Assembly: GCF_001722335.1 (NCBI RefSeq)
Contig: NZ_MIHA01000012.1
Location: 124,001-188,000 of the forward strand
Source: Mycolicibacterium flavescens
GTDB taxonomy: Bacteria > Actinomycetota > Actinomycetes > Mycobacteriales > Mycobacteriaceae
Length of the DNA stretch: 64,000 bases
Direction: 5' to 3'
A program made the translations under genes and the position numbers. Below the pieces are notes generated by a model. It had not been told where the DNA came from. It did not search any database and was given only the letters and a program-made list of their open reading frames with translations. Positions 61,510-64,000 of the stretch are shown here, in pieces. How positions within the stretch are numbered: the stretch's first letter is position 1; every line of letters begins with the position of its first letter.

Positions 61510-61566
61510 ATGCCCTACCCCGCACGTTGCTCCTGTTCACGCAGCCTGCTGATGGTGTCTGCCTGA
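61510..61566 (+). CDS. Small upstream ORF coupled to the second tetR
   Basis: An 18-codon ORF (MPYPARCSCSRSLLMVSA) whose stop TGA shares its A with the ATG of the tetR gene (TGATG). TAACAT ends 5 nt before its start, so it may be read from a leaderless message. The tetR ATG has no ribosome-binding site of its own, which would make its translation depend on this ORF. A single-genome ORF this short needs conservation to be accepted. Confidence 0.35.
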   Translation: MPYPARCSCSRSLLMVSA

Positions 61567-62141
61567 TGCCGAGCGGTCGAAAGCCCGCCGCACCGGACAC
61601 CAACGCGCGGGACCGGCTGATCGAAGCGACGGCCAAGCTGATGCGCGATGAAGGTTACGCAGCCGCCACCTCGCGCCGAGTGGCCGCAGAGGCAGGCGTC
61701 AAGCAAGCCCTGGTCTACTACTACTTCCCCACCATGGACGATCTGTTCGTGGAGGTGCTGAGATCCGGCGCCGACGCCTCACTGGAACGCATGCGCGCCG
61801 CCCTGACCGCCGACGATCCGCTACAGACGTTGTGGGATATGAACAGCGATTCGCGCCTGACGGGCCTCAACACCGAGTTCATGGCACTTGCCAATCACCG
61901 CAAGATAATTCGGACAGAGCTACGTGCCTACGCAGAACGGGTCCGTGACATCGAGACCGCTGCGGTGACCGTCGCGATGCGCGCACGCGGCCTGGACACC
62001 GAGAAGTACCCCCCGGTGGCCATCTCGATGCTGATCGCACAAACGGCACGTAGCCTGTGCAACGAAGATGCAGTGGGCGTCACCCTCGGTCACGCCGAAC
62101 TCCGCTCACTCATAGCGGCGCGGTTGGCGGAATTTTCGTAA
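61566..62141 (+). CDS. TetR-family regulator (second)
   Basis: A 191-residue TetR regulator. ATG 61566 starts MPSGRKPAAPDTNARDRL; the frame also extends up to a TTG at 61527. The helix-turn-helix is RLIEATAKLMRDEGYAAATSRRVAAEAGVKQALVYYYFPTMDDLFVEVL (~18-66). It lies in the same direction after the aldehyde dehydrogenase and is convergent with the decayed esterase. No operator was identified next to it. Its target may be the P450 or the SDR operon; unproved. Confidence 0.88.
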   Translation: MPSGRKPAAPDTNARDRLIEATAKLMRDEGYAAATSRRVAAEAGVKQALVYYYFPTMDDLFVEVLRSGADASLERMRAALTADDPLQTLWDMNSDSRLTGLNTEFMALANHRKIIRTELRAYAERVRDIETAAVTVAMRARGLDTEKYPPVAISMLIAQTARSLCNEDAVGVTLGHAELRSLIAARLAEFS

Positions 62142-62839
62142 CTAACCGGACAGCCGTTTCCGCAACCAGTCATGTTGCGCGCGGATGAAACTCCTCGTGA
62201 CGTCGGTCTTCGGCGCCGCTGCGTCGAAGCCGTGAAATGCTCCCGCCACGGAATGCAGATCGCATGGCACGTCTGTCGGGGTCTGGCCGCTGCCCAGTTC
62301 GGTCGTCGAGCATCGGATAAATGAGAAGTTGTGCCGCCACACTTATTTCGTCCCGGTCGTGGGCGAGTTGGGCCAGCGCTGCGGCAAGACCCCCGCCGGC
62401 GCTGGCGCCCGCAACAGCGATCCGGCCGGGGTCGACAGCAGGGTGGTGTGACAGCCACCGCAACGCTTCATAGCAGTCGTGCAACGCGGCCGGGTACGGC
62501 GCGTCGGGCGCCAGCCGGTAGTCCACCGCAGCGACCATCGATCCAGTCTGTCTGGCGAATTCAGCGCAGAGCCGGTCGCCCATTCTCGCGTTGCCCAGCA
62601 TGTACCCCCACCGTGCATCCACAGCAGTGCACTGCCGTCCCCATCGGGCGGTCGGGATACCCTGACCTCAAGTCCCGGACAAGTGCGACCGCATGCGCCA
62701 TCGTCGATGATCGAGGGAGCCGCACAGCGGGCATCCGCCCGAGGATGGGCACCGTCCGCCTCGTGACGACGGTGCGCGGAAGAAGCCAAGCGCGGGAACG
62801 CAGTTCTGGGTGAAAAGCGGTCAAACTTCTACCGAACAC
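62142..62839 (-). pseudogene. Decayed alpha/beta hydrolase (HSL/acetyl-esterase family)
   Basis: Pieces of one esterase in three frames. The N-terminus FHPELRSRAWLLPRTVVTRRTVPIL reads from 62839; LEVRVSRPPDGDGSALLWMHGGG is in a second frame; a lost base near 62606-62613 moves YMLGNARMGDRLCAEFARQTGSMVAAVDYRLAPDAPYP...IAVAGASAGGGLAAALAQL into a third. After IYPMLDDRT about 100 residues, including the segment expected to carry the catalytic Asp, are missing; the end VPCDLHSVAGAFHGFDAAAP...WLRKRL (catalytic His in AFHGFD) then follows. It cannot encode an active enzyme. Confidence 0.8.
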
Positions 62840-62846
62840 GGCACGT

Positions 62847-64000
62847 TCAGGACGCCGGGGTGTACTCGATGCGCAGTTGGGTCAACCCGCGCAGCAGGAA
62901 CGTTGGTTCGTAGGTGTAATCGCGACGATCGGCCGGGCCATGCACGGACTCGTCGATCCGGATGTCGGCCATCCGATCCAACATCCTCCGCACAGTGATC
63001 TGCCCCTCGACGCGCGCGAGTGGCGCACCGGCGCAGGTGTGGATTCCGCGGCCGAAAGCGATGTGTTCGCGGACATTCTTTCGATCGGGCCGGAATTCGT
63101 GCGGATCCTCGAACTTGCGGGGATCTCGGTTCGCCGCGCCCAGGCACAGCATCACGACGCTCCCCGCCGGTAGATGCACACCTCCCAGCGAGGTGGTCCG
63201 ACGGACCAGCCTGAAGTCGATCTTGGTCGGCGAGTGCATCCGCAGCGCTTCCTCGATGAAGGTCGGTATGCCATCGGGGTTTTCGCGCAAGTGCTGCTGA
63301 TAGTCGGGACGGTCCCCCAATGTCTGCACCGCTGCGCTCAGTAGTTTGGTAACCGTCTCTTGGCCGGCGGCGAACAGGAAGGTCGCGGGTTTGGCAACCT
63401 CGAGGATCTCCGGGGTGGATCCGTCAGGGTAGAGCGCCGTCGCCATGCCCGACAGCACGTCACCTCGCGGTTCTCGCCTACGCTCGGCCAGGTAACCGGA
63501 GAATTTGTCATCCAGGTATTGCAGTGGGTCCAGACCGACAGGCTCACCGTCGAGCGCGCCGACGCGGTTGCCTTCGGGGCGTTCGGCGCCCAATGCCGCC
63601 AAGAATTCCGGCCGGTCTTCCTCGGGGACGCCGAGCAGATCGATGATGGCCGATGTCGCGAATGGCTTTGCGTACTCGGACAGAAACTCGCAGCGACCGT
63701 TTCCGATGATGGCGTCGATCTGGCTGTCCACCAGTTGCCACATGTAATCTTCGTTCGCCTTCAGCCTTCGTGGCGTCAAGAGCTTCGCGAGCAACGAACG
63801 TGCGCGGTCGTGGTGCGGCGGATCCATGACGACCATGTGCTCATGGATCGGGAATAAGTGCCGGTGCGCCTCGATCTGTCCGCTGATGTCGTCGCCCTCC
63901 GGAGTGAAGGGCAAAGGAGGAAACGGCCCGCCGATGGCGTTCACCGCTGAGAACGACGCATGGTCCTTGAAGGCGGCCACCACTTCCTGGTAGCCCGTCA
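62847..64000 (-). CDS. Cytochrome P450 (N-terminus beyond the window)
   Basis: The frame stays open to the window edge (TGYQEVVAAF before the first Met), so the start lies outside. Visible P450 features: the I-helix FLFAAGQETVTKL (A-G-x-E-T), the K-helix EEALRMHS (E-x2-R), the meander RKFEDPHEFRPDR, and the heme loop AFGRGIHTCAGAPLAR with the Cys ligand. It is a soluble bacterial type needing ferredoxin partners, none of which is in the window. It may hydroxylate the compound later oxidised by the SDRs. An 8-bp gap separates it from the decayed esterase, so they were probably one unit. Confidence 0.92.
   Translation of the reverse strand, partial: TGYQEVVAAFKDHASFSAVNAIGGPFPPLPFTPEGDDISGQIEAHRHLFPIHEHMVVMDPPHHDRARSLLAKLLTPRRLKANEDYMWQLVDSQIDAIIGNGRCEFLSEYAKPFATSAIIDLLGVPEEDRPEFLAALGAERPEGNRVGALDGEPVGLDPLQYLDDKFSGYLAERRREPRGDVLSGMATALYPDGSTPEILEVAKPATFLFAAGQETVTKLLSAAVQTLGDRPDYQQHLRENPDGIPTFIEEALRMHSPTKIDFRLVRRTTSLGGVHLPAGSVVMLCLGAANRDPRKFEDPHEFRPDRKNVREHIAFGRGIHTCAGAPLARVEGQITVRRMLDRMADIRIDESVHGPADRRDYTYEPTFLLRGLTQLRIEYTPAS

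Overview
The window is high-G+C actinobacterial DNA from a mycobacterium, most likely a rapid grower (Mycolicibacterium type). The evidence is a run of genes whose order I recognise from the M. tuberculosis Rv1201c-Rv1257c neighbourhood (dapD, dapE, LOG protein, fadD6, folP2, gpgS, tagA, glgM/glgC, sigE-rseA-htrA-tatB, mrp, lpqY-sugABC, corA, mdh, kgd), plus many genes that appear to start directly at a leaderless promoter. Rv names are from memory, not from a search.

Layout. 1-8.8 kb: a 5'-truncated nuclease/exonuclease/helicase fusion, an FAD-linked oxidase, two MFS efflux pumps and a small membrane protein. 9.0-18.1 kb: central carbon metabolism (kgd, an SDR, LpqZ-like lipoprotein, malic enzyme, mdh) and CorA. 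18.1-23.1 kb: the LpqY-SugABC trehalose importer, with a SUFU-domain gene coupled to its end. 23.3-31.3 kb: small membrane proteins, a CoA-ester lyase, an MgtE-N/CBS protein coupled to a DUF1003 protein, a lytic transglycosylase, Mrp and a secreted peptidase-like protein. 31.3-34.6 kb: the SigE envelope-stress operon. 34.7-39.3 kb: a methyltransferase and a TetR-controlled ABC exporter. 39.4-47.6 kb: glgC/glgM, DNA repair and GpgS-FolP2-FadD6. 47.6-54.1 kb: an ATPase without a DNA-binding domain, three type VII-secretion-like genes and an ABC-F ATPase. 54.2-56.2 kb: dapE and dapD, divergent.

Conserved order stops just after dapD. A decayed IS110-type transposase (56.2-56.8 kb) marks the edge of an accessory block: TetR repressor, divergent operon of two mycofactocin-type SDRs, a two-domain carboxymuconolactone-decarboxylase-like protein and an aldehyde dehydrogenase (frameshifted), a second TetR, a decayed esterase and a cytochrome P450 running off the end. 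Together they look like an alcohol/aldehyde-oxidising catabolic module that is partly decaying.

Themes: trehalose uptake (SugABC), maltose-1-phosphate/glucan synthesis (GlgC, GlgM) and methylglucose lipopolysaccharide synthesis (GpgS) lie close together; the envelope-stress operon sits between them. No tRNA, rRNA, CRISPR or prophage was seen. The least explained parts are the type VII triad with neighbouring ATPase, the two-codon ORF before the ABC-F gene, and the accessory block with its paired operators and coupled upstream ORF.
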